Positions 1-7,670 of a stretch of 9,411 bases of DNA are shown here, one piece after another. The DNA comes from Candidatus Nanopelagicales bacterium (lineage in GTDB: Bacteria > Actinomycetota > Actinomycetes > S36-B12 > UBA10799): positions 1-9,411 of the forward strand of contig JALOLM010000049.1 in NCBI GenBank assembly GCA_025455985.1, given 5' to 3'. Made by a program: the position numbers and the translations under genes. The notes under the pieces are model-generated. The model was given only the letters and a program-made list of their open reading frames with translations. It did not search any database and was not told the DNA's origin. The number at the start of each line of letters is the position of its first letter. The stretch's first letter is position 1.

Positions 1-1356
1 TTTGTCATGACCGACTTCGTCTGGGGTCTGCGCCACCCCGTCGAATCGGTGGCCGCCGGCCAGGACCTCGAGATGCCGTTCCGCCAGCAGCGAGCCGCCA
101 CGTTGCCCGTCGCGGTGCGTGACGGTCGCTTGGGCCGAGCCGACATCGAAGCGGCGGCAAGCAGGATTCTGGGTGCACAGATCCGGCTCGCCCTGCGCGC
201 GCGCCCCACTCCGGAACCCCACGTCGTGGCCTGTGCCGAACACCGCGCGCTGGCGCGAGAAGCCGCTGTTTTGGGCACCGTGATGCTGCGCAACGAGGAT
301 GTCCTTCCACTGTCGCCGCATACGAGCGTCGCGGTGCTCGGCCGTCTTGCCGACACGTCCAACCTCGGCGACGTCGGCTCGTCGCAGGTGGTTCCGCCGT
401 CGACCGTGTCGATCCTCGAAGGGCTCACAGAGCAACTCCATGACCTTGTCAGAAGGCCTGAGAACGACACCGTGCAGGCCGCGGTCGAGGCCGCCCGTGA
501 TGCAGCCACGGCAGTGGTGGTTGTCGGGCTGTCAAGCGTCGATGAGGGGGAGGCGTTCGTGTCCAGCAACCTCGACGCGATCGGCCTATTGGGTCCGGTG
601 GCCAGGAACCCACTGGTCGGCAGGGTCATCGCGGTCTTCCTCACATTGGTCGGCAAACTCAAGAAGGTCGGTGGGGATCGGCGGGATCTGCACCTGCATG
701 AATCCGACGTGGCCTTGATCCAGGCCGTTGCGCGCGTCAATCCACGCACGGTCGTAGTGGTCGTGGCCGGTGGCACGGTCATGTGTGATCCGTGGGAGTC
801 GCAGGTCGGCGCTCTGCTGCTGGCCTGGTACCCCGGCATGGAGGGTGGCCGCGCGCTGGCCGATGTCCTGCTCGGAACCGCCGAGCCCGGTGGTCGGCTG
901 CCGGTGGCGATCCCGGTCAGGCGCGAGGATCTGCCGGAGGTGGACTGGAAGGCCAACCGGGTCGCGTACGGCCGGTGGTGGGGCCAGCGGAAGTTGGACC
1001 GCGACCACCTCACCGCAGCGCACCCGTTCGGCTTCGGGTTGGGCTACACGACGATGGTGTTGCGCAGTGCAGAGATGTCCGGGCCCGAAACCGTCGAGGT
1101 GGAGGTCGCCAACACCGGGTCGCGCGACGGCCGCCATGTAGTGCAGGTCTACGCCCGCGCCGAGGGTGGTGAGGCCCCTGTCCTGGTCGGATTCGCACCG
1201 GTTCGAGTCCCGGCCGCAACCACAGTGACCGTATCCGTGCCGATCACATTGGCACCACTTCAGCGATGGACCGAGGGTCGCATGGTCGACCCCGATGAAC
1301 CGGTGAGATTGACCGTCGCCTCGTACGCCGGTGATCCGCAGGCGCTGTCGATCTGA
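1..1356 (+). CDS. Glycoside hydrolase family 3 (beta-glucosidase-like), 5'-truncated by window edge
   Basis: The reading frame is open from base 1, so the true start lies upstream; the ATG at base 7 is internal. It hydrolyses a terminal beta-linked sugar by a retaining mechanism; the exact substrate cannot be read. Counting from the first codon, the frame opens with F-V-M-T-D, and Asp5 fits the GH3 nucleophile that ends the (beta/alpha)8 domain. The GH3 C-terminal domain follows: the start of its alpha/beta sandwich (TVMLRNED), EGE at 182-184, WYPGMEGG at 276-283 and HPFGFGLGYT at 341-350. A fibronectin III-like domain fills about 355-445. Between EGE and GGDRRDL (225-230) lies a segment of about 40 residues, partly hydrophobic, where many GH3 enzymes have a short loop. 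From memory, mycobacterial-type GH3 proteins have a similar insert. It converges on the M15 peptidase gene 39 bases downstream. The family call is firm. Confidence 0.93.
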   Translation, partial: FVMTDFVWGLRHPVESVAAGQDLEMPFRQQRAATLPVAVRDGRLGRADIEAAASRILGAQIRLALRARPTPEPHVVACAEHRALAREAAVLGTVMLRNEDVLPLSPHTSVAVLGRLADTSNLGDVGSSQVVPPSTVSILEGLTEQLHDLVRRPENDTVQAAVEAARDAATAVVVVGLSSVDEGEAFVSSNLDAIGLLGPVARNPLVGRVIAVFLTLVGKLKKVGGDRRDLHLHESDVALIQAVARVNPRTVVVVVAGGTVMCDPWESQVGALLLAWYPGMEGGRALADVLLGTAEPGGRLPVAIPVRREDLPEVDWKANRVAYGRWWGQRKLDRDHLTAAHPFGFGLGYTTMVLRSAEMSGPETVEVEVANTGSRDGRHVVQVYARAEGGEAPVLVGFAPVRVPAATTVTVSVPITLAPLQRWTEGRMVDPDEPVRLTVASYAGDPQALSI

Positions 1357-1359
1357 GGT

Positions 1360-1398
1360 TGAGCCGCAGGTACACCCGGGAGTGTGGGGTCGGGCTCA
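1360..1398. terminator. Possible bidirectional hairpin between convergent genes
   Basis: TGAGCC (1360-1365) pairs with GGCTCA (1393-1398). Inside it, ACAC and GTGT pair around CCGGGA, separated from the outer stem by unpaired bases. It sits exactly between the convergent GH3 and M15 stops and includes the M15 stop codon. Neither strand has a U-tract, so a terminator role is only suggested by position and dyad symmetry. Confidence 0.3.
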
Positions 1399-2103
1399 CC
1401 GTGGCCGCGACGGGTAGCCGGTGTCGAAATGCTGATAGTCCGGGGTCGCGATGTCCTGCCAGATCCACCCCCGTTTGGTGAAGGCCCGCCAGACCGGTCC
1501 ACCCTCGAGGATCTTGCCCTTTCCAGCCGTTCGCGCCGCGTGACGGGCGGTGGGCATGAAGCAGTCGCAGCGCGGATCCAGCCAGGGGTTCTCACGCGGA
1601 TTGATGTCCACGGCCCTACCGTTCGCGTGCGGCGAGTCTGCCGCGGCCGAGTTGGCCTGGGAGGCCTGTCGGCAGTTGTACGCCGACGTGTTGTCAGCGG
1701 CCATACTCGCGTTGTCGTCACCGCCGAACTCCTCGATCGGTCGCATGGAACGGATCGGGAACCGCGCGTCGAAGATGTCGCTGAAGATGGCGGCCACATC
1801 CTCGGCAACATCGCGGTTGACCACCAGCGAGCCACGCTTGACGCCACCCTTCCACGAGCGGAAGTTGACCTCGACCCGTCGCAGGTCCGCCCGTCTGGCT
1901 GGGCAGCCCGGGCGCACGACACCGGCACTGCGCATCGCCTCCCACTGCGCATCGGGGATCCGGCGAATCCGGGCGTCGGCCTGCGGCGGGGGTTTGCGCG
2001 TGACGGCCGGGGTGGGTGTCGGAACCGGGGACGCGGGTGGGGTGGGCGTCGGTGACGCACACGCCGCGAGCAATGCGACCGCGCACACCCACGACGCCTT
2101 CAC
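1396..2103 (-). CDS. M15-family zinc peptidase lipoprotein (D-Ala-D-Ala carboxypeptidase-like)
   Basis: This 235-residue exported enzyme probably trims or remodels peptidoglycan peptides. Residues 1-15 form a lipoprotein signal with lipobox L-A-A-C, Cys15 being the lipidation site. A Pro/Thr/Ser-rich spacer (about 17-41) follows, then the peptidase domain. The M15 zinc signature SPHANGRAVD (157-166) supplies His159 and Asp166. DYQH (222-225) supplies the third ligand, His225, and the catalytic acid, Asp222. Cysteines at 67, 144, 179 and 181 could form disulfides outside the membrane. I chose the GTG start at 2103 because it places the signal peptide at the N terminus, has GGGAG seven bases upstream (2111-2115), and overlaps the exporter stop as GTGA. 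The frame stays open to 2619, but that stretch lies over the exporter gene and is a shadow. Family is confident; the exact bond cleaved (DD-, LD- or endopeptidase) is not determinable. Confidence 0.9.
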   Translation of the reverse strand: MKASWVCAVALLAACASPTPTPPASPVPTPTPAVTRKPPPQADARIRRIPDAQWEAMRSAGVVRPGCPARRADLRRVEVNFRSWKGGVKRGSLVVNRDVAEDVAAIFSDIFDARFPIRSMRPIEEFGGDDNASMAADNTSAYNCRQASQANSAAADSPHANGRAVDINPRENPWLDPRCDCFMPTARHAARTAGKGKILEGGPVWRAFTKRGWIWQDIATPDYQHFDTGYPSRPR

Positions 2104-2963
2104 CGGCGCTCTCCCAACCCCACCACCGCAAGACCCAGCAGGATCAGGGCGCACCCCAGCCAGCCCGCGGCAGGCAACGACTCGCCAAGCACCATGACTC
2201 CCAGCATGGTGGCGCCGACCGGCTCCAGCAGAGTCAAGGTCGCGATGTGCCCGGGCTGCAGAACCGGAAGTCCCAGACCGAACAGCAGGTAGGCCAGGGA
2301 GGTCGCCGCCAGCCCGAGCCACAGAGCCAGGGCCATGCCACCGGCCGACCACACCCATCCCGCTGTTGCGAGAAACGGCACCAGGATGAGTGCACCGATC
2401 GTGAAAGACACCGCGAGCACCACGCTCGGGGAGTGCCCGTCGCGCGCCAACCGTGCCCCGAAGACGGTGTAGACCGCATACGAGCCACCGGCCAGCAGCG
2501 CGAAGCCCACACCGATCGGATCGACCGACCCGCCGCCGGTCAGCAACGCCAGCCCAGCCAGGGCCACAACGGTCGCTGCCAGCCACAGCCACCCCGGGGC
2601 ACCCTCCTGAGCCAGCCACCCCAGCAGACCCGCGAGCAGCGGGGCCGATCCCAGCGCGACGAGGGTCCCCACCGCCACCCCCGTGCGCTCAAGACCTGCG
2701 AAGAAGAACGCCTGGTAACCGGCCACCCCACAGGCAATGACCCACACAACAGGACGCCGAAGCAGCGGCCGGCATTGTGACCATCGACCGCGCCAGCCCA
2801 CGAACGCCAACATCCCGACCGCTCCCTCGAGCTATCGCTCTGCGGCCACTGATTGTGGTGAAGCATCTGTTGCGAGCAACTCCTTGGAGGTGCCGGAAGT
2901 GGAGAAGAGCGCTGCAGCGGCCAGGACCCCCAGCACCCCGATCGACGTGCGACTGCGAGTCAA
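2100..2963 (-). pseudogene. EamA/DMT-family exporter interrupted by in-frame amber codon
   Basis: The protein would be a ten-helix drug/metabolite transporter of the EamA family, exporting amino acids or other small metabolites. From the TTG at 2963 the frame reads a typical first helix (SIGVLGVLAAAALF) and then DASPQSVAAER. It meets TAG at 2834-2832 (codon 44). The same frame then continues LEGAVGMLAFVGW and the rest of the family to the TGA at 2102-2100. Total length is 287 codons, close to the usual 280-310, so this is an in-frame nonsense codon and not a frameshift. Restart at the ATG at 2813 would give 237 residues without helix 1 and part of helix 2. The TTG overlaps the VIT stop as TTGA, and the gene's stop overlaps the M15 start as GTGA. 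Alternatives are a sequence error or amber readthrough. The family call is firm; that it is broken is seen, its consequence inferred. Confidence 0.8.
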
Positions 2964-3667
2964 GCGACCGCCCCACCGATGAGCACCCCGATGCCGTAGG
3001 TCGCCGCCATCGCCAGTGCCCCGCCCGCGACGTTGCGCAGCACTGCGCGGTGGATCCTGGCTCCGCCCAGTTTGGCGCTGACATACCCGGTGACGACCAG
3101 GGCGAGGAGCACAGCGATGAATGTCGCGGCCACGCGGATACCCGGGTCGAACAGCGCCATGCCCAGTAGCGGCAACGCCGCCCCGGCGGTGAACGCCAAC
3201 AGCGAGGAGATCCCAGCTGCCCACGGGTTGAGGTATTCGCCGGGCTCGATGCCGTACTCCTCGCGAGTGTGGGCAGCGATCGCATCGCGCGCCGTGAGCT
3301 CTTCAGCGACCTCACGAGCCACGTCCTTGGACAGCCCTCGCTTCTCGAATATGTCCGCGAGTTCGGTCAGTTCCTCCTCGGGATGCTCGGCCAACTGGCG
3401 CTGCTCGCGGGCGACCGCGGACTGCTCGATGTCGCGCTGCGAACTGACCGATACGTACTCCCCCGCGGCCATCGACAGCGCCCCGGCGACCAGGCCGGCC
3501 AGACCCGCCACCAGGATCGCCTCGGTGCTGGTCGTGGCCCCTGCCACGCCGAGCACCAGGCCCGCGGTCGACACGATCCCGTCATTGGCACCGAGCACGG
3601 ATGCCCGAATCTTGTTGGACCGCTCAGCCAGCGCGGCCCCGCTGCGTTCGTTCGGCTCGTCGGTCAC
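2960..3667 (-). CDS. VIT/CCC1-family Fe(II)/Mn(II) membrane transporter
   Basis: This 235-residue integral membrane protein belongs to the vacuolar iron transporter (VIT1/CCC1, DUF125) family, which moves Fe2+ or Mn2+ out of the cytoplasm. The N-terminal helix carries GANDGIVST (about 26-34), followed by a glycine-rich helix and MAAGEYVSVSSQ. The central Glu-rich cytoplasmic segment (about 85-130, with PEEELTELADIFEKRGL) matches the metal-binding domain of bacterial and plant VIT proteins. Three further hydrophobic segments lie at about 150-235. It starts with GTG at 3667. No Shine-Dalgarno is evident, but a -10-like TAGGCT lies six bases upstream, suggesting a leaderless message. It is the first gene of a three-gene operon. 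Whether iron or manganese is the main substrate cannot be told from sequence. Confidence 0.92.
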   Translation of the reverse strand: MTDEPNERSGAALAERSNKIRASVLGANDGIVSTAGLVLGVAGATTSTEAILVAGLAGLVAGALSMAAGEYVSVSSQRDIEQSAVAREQRQLAEHPEEELTELADIFEKRGLSKDVAREVAEELTARDAIAAHTREEYGIEPGEYLNPWAAGISSLLAFTAGAALPLLGMALFDPGIRVAATFIAVLLALVVTGYVSAKLGGARIHRAVLRNVAGGALAMAATYGIGVLIGGAVA

Positions 3668-3680
3668 CGGGCCAGCCTAG
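3668..3680 (-). promoter_or_regulatory. Putative leaderless -10 region of the VIT operon
   Basis: Reading the minus strand, TAGGCT (3679-3674) fits the actinobacterial -10 pattern TANNNT and ends six bases before the GTG start, the spacing expected for a leaderless transcript. No convincing -35 lies 17-18 bases further upstream. The same bases read CTAGGCTGGCC, resembling half of a DtxR-type metal-regulator box. Both readings are inference. Confidence 0.3.
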
Positions 3681-3782
3681 TTGTGCGGTCCGGCCCGCAG
3701 TTCGTCCTCGACGGCGCGGCCCAGTCTCAGGATCGTGCCGGACGCGGCCCAAATCCGGCGTTTGAGCGCCGCACAAGCCAGA

Positions 3783-5870
3783 ATGAACGCCATGCGCTTG
3801 GCGAACACCCTCCTCAACGGCGTGGTGCGTCATTTCACCACCGACCAGTCGGTGCGGGCCGGCGTCATCACCGCCGCCTGGGCCGCGGCTGCGAGCTACT
3901 CGCGCGGGTTGCTGCCGCGGACTCCCGTTCAGCAGGCTGGGGTCACCGGTGTGAGTTCGACGGCGTACTACGCGCTGGGGGCGACGACCTGGGCCACGGT
4001 TTCAAGCATCGCGGCCGGCACACCAGGGTCGCGTCCCGGACCCACTGCCCGGCTCGTGGCAGCCGCGGCGACCGCCGGCGGCGGCAAACTGGGCGAAGTG
4101 GCGCTGCGCCCCAGGAGCGGGGACTCGTTGGTCAACGGCATCGCGTGGTCGGAGCTGAAACTGCTGTCGGTCGTCGGGCTCGCCGGCGGCCTGGTGACGG
4201 TTAGCGACCTGATCGCCCACGACGTGCTCAAGCTGCAGCGAACGCCGCGCACCACGCTGGCCCTTGACCTGGGGATGGGCGTCCTGATGGCCGGTGGCAC
4301 GCTCGTGCGCCGGTATCGCAGGGCCAACAAGTACGGCGGCGACACCCACCTGCTCAATGCCGTGAAGAAGACCGACGACGGAACCGCCTTGACGATCCGG
4401 GCGCGAACGGCGGCTGTGGCCGCTGCAACGGCCGGGGGGTCGGCGCTCGGCTTGGCGACCTTGGCAGTCACCGAACAGGCCGGCGCTCGCTTGGTCGCGC
4501 GCGGCGTCAACGCCATGGGACATCAGGACCTCGGCGAGTTCAGCGACTTCATCGGCCATGGCGTGATGCTCACCGGTCTGGCAGGTCTGGGAGTCCTGGG
4601 CTTGAAGCAGGTGCGTGCGGCCACACAGAAGAAGTCCGAGGTCATCGAGCCCGCATATCGCGAACGCCCCGAATCGCCCTACGTTTCGTGTGGTCCTAAC
4701 AGCGAGATCGACTTCGACGACATCGGCAAGGAGGGCCGACGTTTCGTCATCATGCGCCTGACTCCCGAGGAGATCGAAGCGGTGATGGGAGGTCACGCGG
4801 CCGAGCCGGTCAGGATCGTGGTCCCACGGGAGGGCTCGATCGAGCACCGCGCCGAACTCGCGGTGCGGGAGTTGACCAATACCGGGGGTCTGCAGCGAAG
4901 TCTGATTTGCGTGGCGTCCCCGACCGGAGTCGGCTACGTGAACTACGTGATGGCCGAGGCCCTCGAGTACCTCACGCGCGGTGACTGCACGGTGGTCGTG
5001 CCGCAGTACGCCTATGTACCCAGCGCCTTGGCCTTGAACAAGACCGAGGAAGGCGTCGAACTGCAGGCCGCCGTCATCGGGGCCATTTCCCGTCGGCTGG
5101 ACGAACTCGCCCCGGCCAACCGGCCGCGCATCGTGCAGTTCGGGGAGAGTCTCGGGGCACAGGTGGCCGCGGACGTGGCCGGTCCCAGTGGAGTGGAACG
5201 CTTCGACGACCTCGGTCTGGAGTCCGGGCTGTACCTCGGTGTCCCCTTCCGCAGCACTCTGTGGAAGGCCTGGCTGCACGACAGCGAGTACATGTCCGCC
5301 GGCGGCCGGCTGATAAACGTCTCCGAGGCCGGTGAGATCGCCCCCGGCCAGCGCCGCCACGTGATGATCAATCACCATGACGACCCGATCAACAAGTTCT
5401 CCTACCAGATGGTCGTCCAGCGGCCCTGGTGGTTCGGCCCCCCTGAGACCAGGCCCCCTCTGGTGCCGCGCGAGACCCTGTTCCGTCCCATGATCAGCTT
5501 CGTCATCGCACTGGTCGATCTGCTCAACGGGATGGATTCGAAGCCCGGCGAGTTCGTCCTGCACGCTCACGACTACCGCATCGATTTGCGCGAGGCGCTG
5601 GAGAAGACCTTCGACCTGCCCGTGACGCTCGATCAGCGCGACCAGATCGAATCGGCTTTGCGCCGTCGCGAGCAGGAATGGGCCGAGAAGCGGCTGATCG
5701 CCCGGACCGGCGAGAAGGCCCTGCGTCAGTTGCGCAGCACGATCAACTCCTGGGGGATGGACACGGTCAATCTGCAACTCGACGAGAAACCGAGTGACGA
5801 AGCCTCTGGCCGGCTCATCGAGTATCTGAACGCCCGCCTCGGCCAATCCGGAAGTTCCGGCTTGAGCTGA
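3783..5870 (+). CDS. Abhydrolase_9-type membrane-anchored alpha/beta-hydrolase
   Basis: This protein of 695 residues contains an N-terminal membrane region and a C-terminal serine-hydrolase domain, the layout of the actinobacterial Abhydrolase_9_N/Abhydrolase_9 families. Residues 1 to about 280 contain around five or six moderately hydrophobic Ala/Gly-rich segments. From about 290 the soluble domain begins, with SPYVSCGPNSE, GREGRRFV-like GKEGRRFV, and SPTGVGYVNY before the nucleophile elbow. The elbow is FGESLG, with Ser456. Likely partners are Asp533 or Asp534 in NHHDDP and His594 or His596 in LHAHDY. A charged, probably helical tail covers about 620-670. Physiological substrate is unknown; lipid or ester hydrolysis is only inference. 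The frame is open back to a TTG at 3681, but that would leave 13 bases for two divergent promoters and adds an unconserved-looking Ser/Arg-rich tail. I prefer ATG 3783, with 3792 an alternative; neither has a clear ribosome site. Confidence 0.85.
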   Translation: MNAMRLANTLLNGVVRHFTTDQSVRAGVITAAWAAAASYSRGLLPRTPVQQAGVTGVSSTAYYALGATTWATVSSIAAGTPGSRPGPTARLVAAAATAGGGKLGEVALRPRSGDSLVNGIAWSELKLLSVVGLAGGLVTVSDLIAHDVLKLQRTPRTTLALDLGMGVLMAGGTLVRRYRRANKYGGDTHLLNAVKKTDDGTALTIRARTAAVAAATAGGSALGLATLAVTEQAGARLVARGVNAMGHQDLGEFSDFIGHGVMLTGLAGLGVLGLKQVRAATQKKSEVIEPAYRERPESPYVSCGPNSEIDFDDIGKEGRRFVIMRLTPEEIEAVMGGHAAEPVRIVVPREGSIEHRAELAVRELTNTGGLQRSLICVASPTGVGYVNYVMAEALEYLTRGDCTVVVPQYAYVPSALALNKTEEGVELQAAVIGAISRRLDELAPANRPRIVQFGESLGAQVAADVAGPSGVERFDDLGLESGLYLGVPFRSTLWKAWLHDSEYMSAGGRLINVSEAGEIAPGQRRHVMINHHDDPINKFSYQMVVQRPWWFGPPETRPPLVPRETLFRPMISFVIALVDLLNGMDSKPGEFVLHAHDYRIDLREALEKTFDLPVTLDQRDQIESALRRREQEWAEKRLIARTGEKALRQLRSTINSWGMDTVNLQLDEKPSDEASGRLIEYLNARLGQSGSSGLS

Positions 5871-5876
5871 CCGGGC

Positions 5877-6677
5877 CTACTTGCTGGCGTCGCGATACTT
5901 GCGGATCGCCAATGGCGCGAAGATCGCGAGCAGCACGATCATCCAGCCGATCGTCACCAAGATCGGGTACTGACTCGGGAAGCCGTCACCCACATAGGGG
6001 TTCGGGTTGCCGAACAGTTCTCGCGTAGCGGCAGTCAACGTGCTCACGGGGTTCCACTCTGCGATCGGTTGCAGGATCGCCGGCAACGCCGCCGGCGGGA
6101 CGAACACGTTCGAGATGAACGTCAGCGGAAAGATCGTGACGAACGTCAGCTGCTGGGCGGCCTCGGTGTTGGGCACCGACAGCCCGATCCAGATTCCCAG
6201 CCACGACATCACGTGCGCGAAGGCCAGCAGCAGCACGACCGCGAGCAGGAACGCCGCCAAACCGTTGTTGACCCGCCAGCCGACAACCAGGCCGGCCAGC
6301 ATCAGCACCACCAGGATTCCCGCCTGGTAGATCGTGTCCGCCACGGTCCTGCCCGACAACACCGCTGATCGCGCCATCGGCAGCGAGCGGAACCGGTCGA
6401 TCAGTCCCTTGCCCATATCGTCGGCCATGCCGACCGCCGTGGTGGCCGACGCGAAGGCGATCGTCTGCGCGAAGATGCCCGGCATTAGGAACTCTTTGTA
6501 GTCCCCGCCGTCGGGCAACGGGATGGCGCCGCCGAACACGTAGGCGAACAACAGCACGAACATGATCGACTGCAGGATCGCGAAGATCGCCAGTTCGGGG
6601 ATCCGGGGGATGCGCTTGAGATTGCGCCACATTATGACCATCGAGTCCGACAGCGGACCCGTCTGCAAGGCGCTCAT
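5877..6677 (-). CDS. ABC-2 type permease, DrrB-like
   Basis: A 266-residue membrane subunit of an ABC exporter in the daunorubicin-resistance (DrrB) class of ABC-2 permeases. Six hydrophobic segments are visible at roughly 28-50, 66-88, 115-133, 139-168, 177-200 and 238-258. GMADDMGKGLIDRFRSLPMARSAVL (about 83-107) between the second and third is the typical cytoplasmic coupling region of this family. The ATG at 6677 overlaps the ATPase stop as ATGA and follows a strong Shine-Dalgarno (GGAGGAGAG, around 6689-6681), so the two subunits should be made together. The stop is only six bases from the stop of the convergent hydrolase gene, so any transcript end must lie inside coding sequence. Substrate is unknown; such exporters carry drugs, lipids or glycolipids. 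Confidence 0.92.
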   Translation of the reverse strand: MSALQTGPLSDSMVIMWRNLKRIPRIPELAIFAILQSIMFVLLFAYVFGGAIPLPDGGDYKEFLMPGIFAQTIAFASATTAVGMADDMGKGLIDRFRSLPMARSAVLSGRTVADTIYQAGILVVLMLAGLVVGWRVNNGLAAFLLAVVLLLAFAHVMSWLGIWIGLSVPNTEAAQQLTFVTIFPLTFISNVFVPPAALPAILQPIAEWNPVSTLTAATRELFGNPNPYVGDGFPSQYPILVTIGWMIVLLAIFAPLAIRKYRDASK

Positions 6678-7657
6678 GCGCTCTCCTCCACGTTCTCGTC
6701 AGCGGTGTGATGCCCGGTCAGCGTCAGGAAGACGTCGTCCAGGGTGGGTCTGCGCAAGGCCACGTCGTCGATTGCGATCCCGGCCTCCCCCATCGCCTGC
6801 ACAACTTCGACCAACTGCTGGGCGCCCCCAGAACTCGACGCGATCAGCCGCCGGGTGTGCTCATCGACCTCCACCTCGCTGCCAGCCTGACCGCCGAGCA
6901 CCTGCCGCGCCTGGTCCAGCAGCGCGCGGTCCTTGACCACCACTTCGATCCGTTCCCCACCGACCTGCGCCTTGAGCTCGTCGGCCGTGCCCTTGGCGAT
7001 GATCTTGCCGGTGTCCACAACGGCGATCGTGTCTGCCAGTTCGTCGGCCTCCTCGAGGTACTGGGTCGTGAGCAGCAGTGTTGTCCCCTGCCTGACCAGG
7101 TCGCGGATGACCTCCCACATCCCAAGACGGCTGCGCGGATCCAGCCCGGTGGTGGGCTCATCGAGGAACAGCAGGTGCGGCTGGCCGGTCAGGGCCCCGG
7201 CGAGGTCAAGCCGGCGTCGCATACCGCCGGAGTACGTCTTGACTGTGCGGCCACCGGCGTCGGTGAGGTTGAACTGCTCCAACAACTCCTCGGCCCGGGC
7301 CTTCGCGCGCGCTTTGGGCATCTCGTAGAGCCGGCCGAACATGTAGAGGTTCTCCCAGCCGGTCAGGTTCTCGTCGACCGCGGCGTACTGCCCGGACAGC
7401 CCGATCGCGCGGCGCACGTCCTGGGCCTGCTTGACGACGTCGAAACCGGCGACGCGGGCGCTTCCCCCATCGGGGCGCAGGAGGGTGGCCAGGATGCGGA
7501 CTGTGGTCGTCTTGCCGGCACCATTGGGTCCGAGCAGTCCGAGCACCGTCCCTTCGGGCACCACCAGATCGACCCCGTCGAGGGCACGTACCTCAGACGA
7601 CCCCCGCCGTGCTGGGTAGATCTTCACCAGGCCCTCGGCCTCGATCGCATAAGTCAT
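6674..7657 (-). CDS. ABC transporter ATP-binding protein, DrrA-like
   Basis: This 327-residue ATPase drives the permease encoded immediately downstream. Walker A is GPNGAGKT (43-50), the Q-loop contains Gln90, the signature is YSGGMRRRL (142-150), and Walker B is LLFLDEP (162-168). The switch position is Gln199 (TTQYLEEAD) in place of the usual H-loop His; this is a feature of DrrA-type ATPases rather than a defect. The C-terminal extension (about 225-327), ending in a ALRRPTLDDVFLTLTG motif, is also characteristic of DrrA. I chose ATG 7657 over the in-frame start at 7678: it begins just before the ABC domain (MTYAIEAEGLVKIY) and has a -10-like TACAGT seven bases upstream, suggesting a leaderless message. 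The family is certain; whether it gives drug resistance or exports a native lipid is unknown. Confidence 0.94.
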   Translation of the reverse strand: MTYAIEAEGLVKIYPARRGSSEVRALDGVDLVVPEGTVLGLLGPNGAGKTTTVRILATLLRPDGGSARVAGFDVVKQAQDVRRAIGLSGQYAAVDENLTGWENLYMFGRLYEMPKARAKARAEELLEQFNLTDAGGRTVKTYSGGMRRRLDLAGALTGQPHLLFLDEPTTGLDPRSRLGMWEVIRDLVRQGTTLLLTTQYLEEADELADTIAVVDTGKIIAKGTADELKAQVGGERIEVVVKDRALLDQARQVLGGQAGSEVEVDEHTRRLIASSSGGAQQLVEVVQAMGEAGIAIDDVALRRPTLDDVFLTLTGHHTADENVEESA

Positions 7658-7670
7658 AGGCCTGACTGTA
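7658..7670 (-). promoter_or_regulatory. Putative leaderless promoter of the drrAB-like operon
   Basis: On the minus strand, TACAGT (7670-7665) matches TANNNT, and seven bases separate it from the ATG at 7657. No Shine-Dalgarno fits in that gap. This is the pattern of leaderless actinobacterial genes. The -35 region is poor, which would suit a regulated promoter. Inference from spacing only. Confidence 0.4.

Noticed and set aside
2104..2619. N-terminal extension of the M15 peptidase frame
   Set aside because: It lies wholly over the EamA gene. The GTG at 2103 with SD, lipoprotein signal and GTGA overlap is a far better start.
2832..2834. Frameshift as the cause of the broken EamA gene
   Set aside because: The start-side and end-side segments are in the same phase (codon 44 is TAG, ATG 2813 is seven codons later), so it is a nonsense codon and not an indel.
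3269..4204. 311-codon plus-strand frame across the VIT gene and the start of the hydrolase
   Set aside because: It overlaps two supported genes in other frames and is rich in Arg/Gly without domain signals.
4002..5846. 614-codon open frame on the minus strand opposite the membrane hydrolase
   Set aside because: It is the antisense shadow of a GC-rich gene. The plus strand has recognisable family motifs (GESLG and others); this frame shows none, and its His/Gln/Asp-rich composition is typical of such shadows.
6860..7658. Gln199 in the DrrA H-loop as a defective ATPase
   Set aside because: Gln at this position is usual in DrrA-type ATPases, and all other catalytic motifs are intact.
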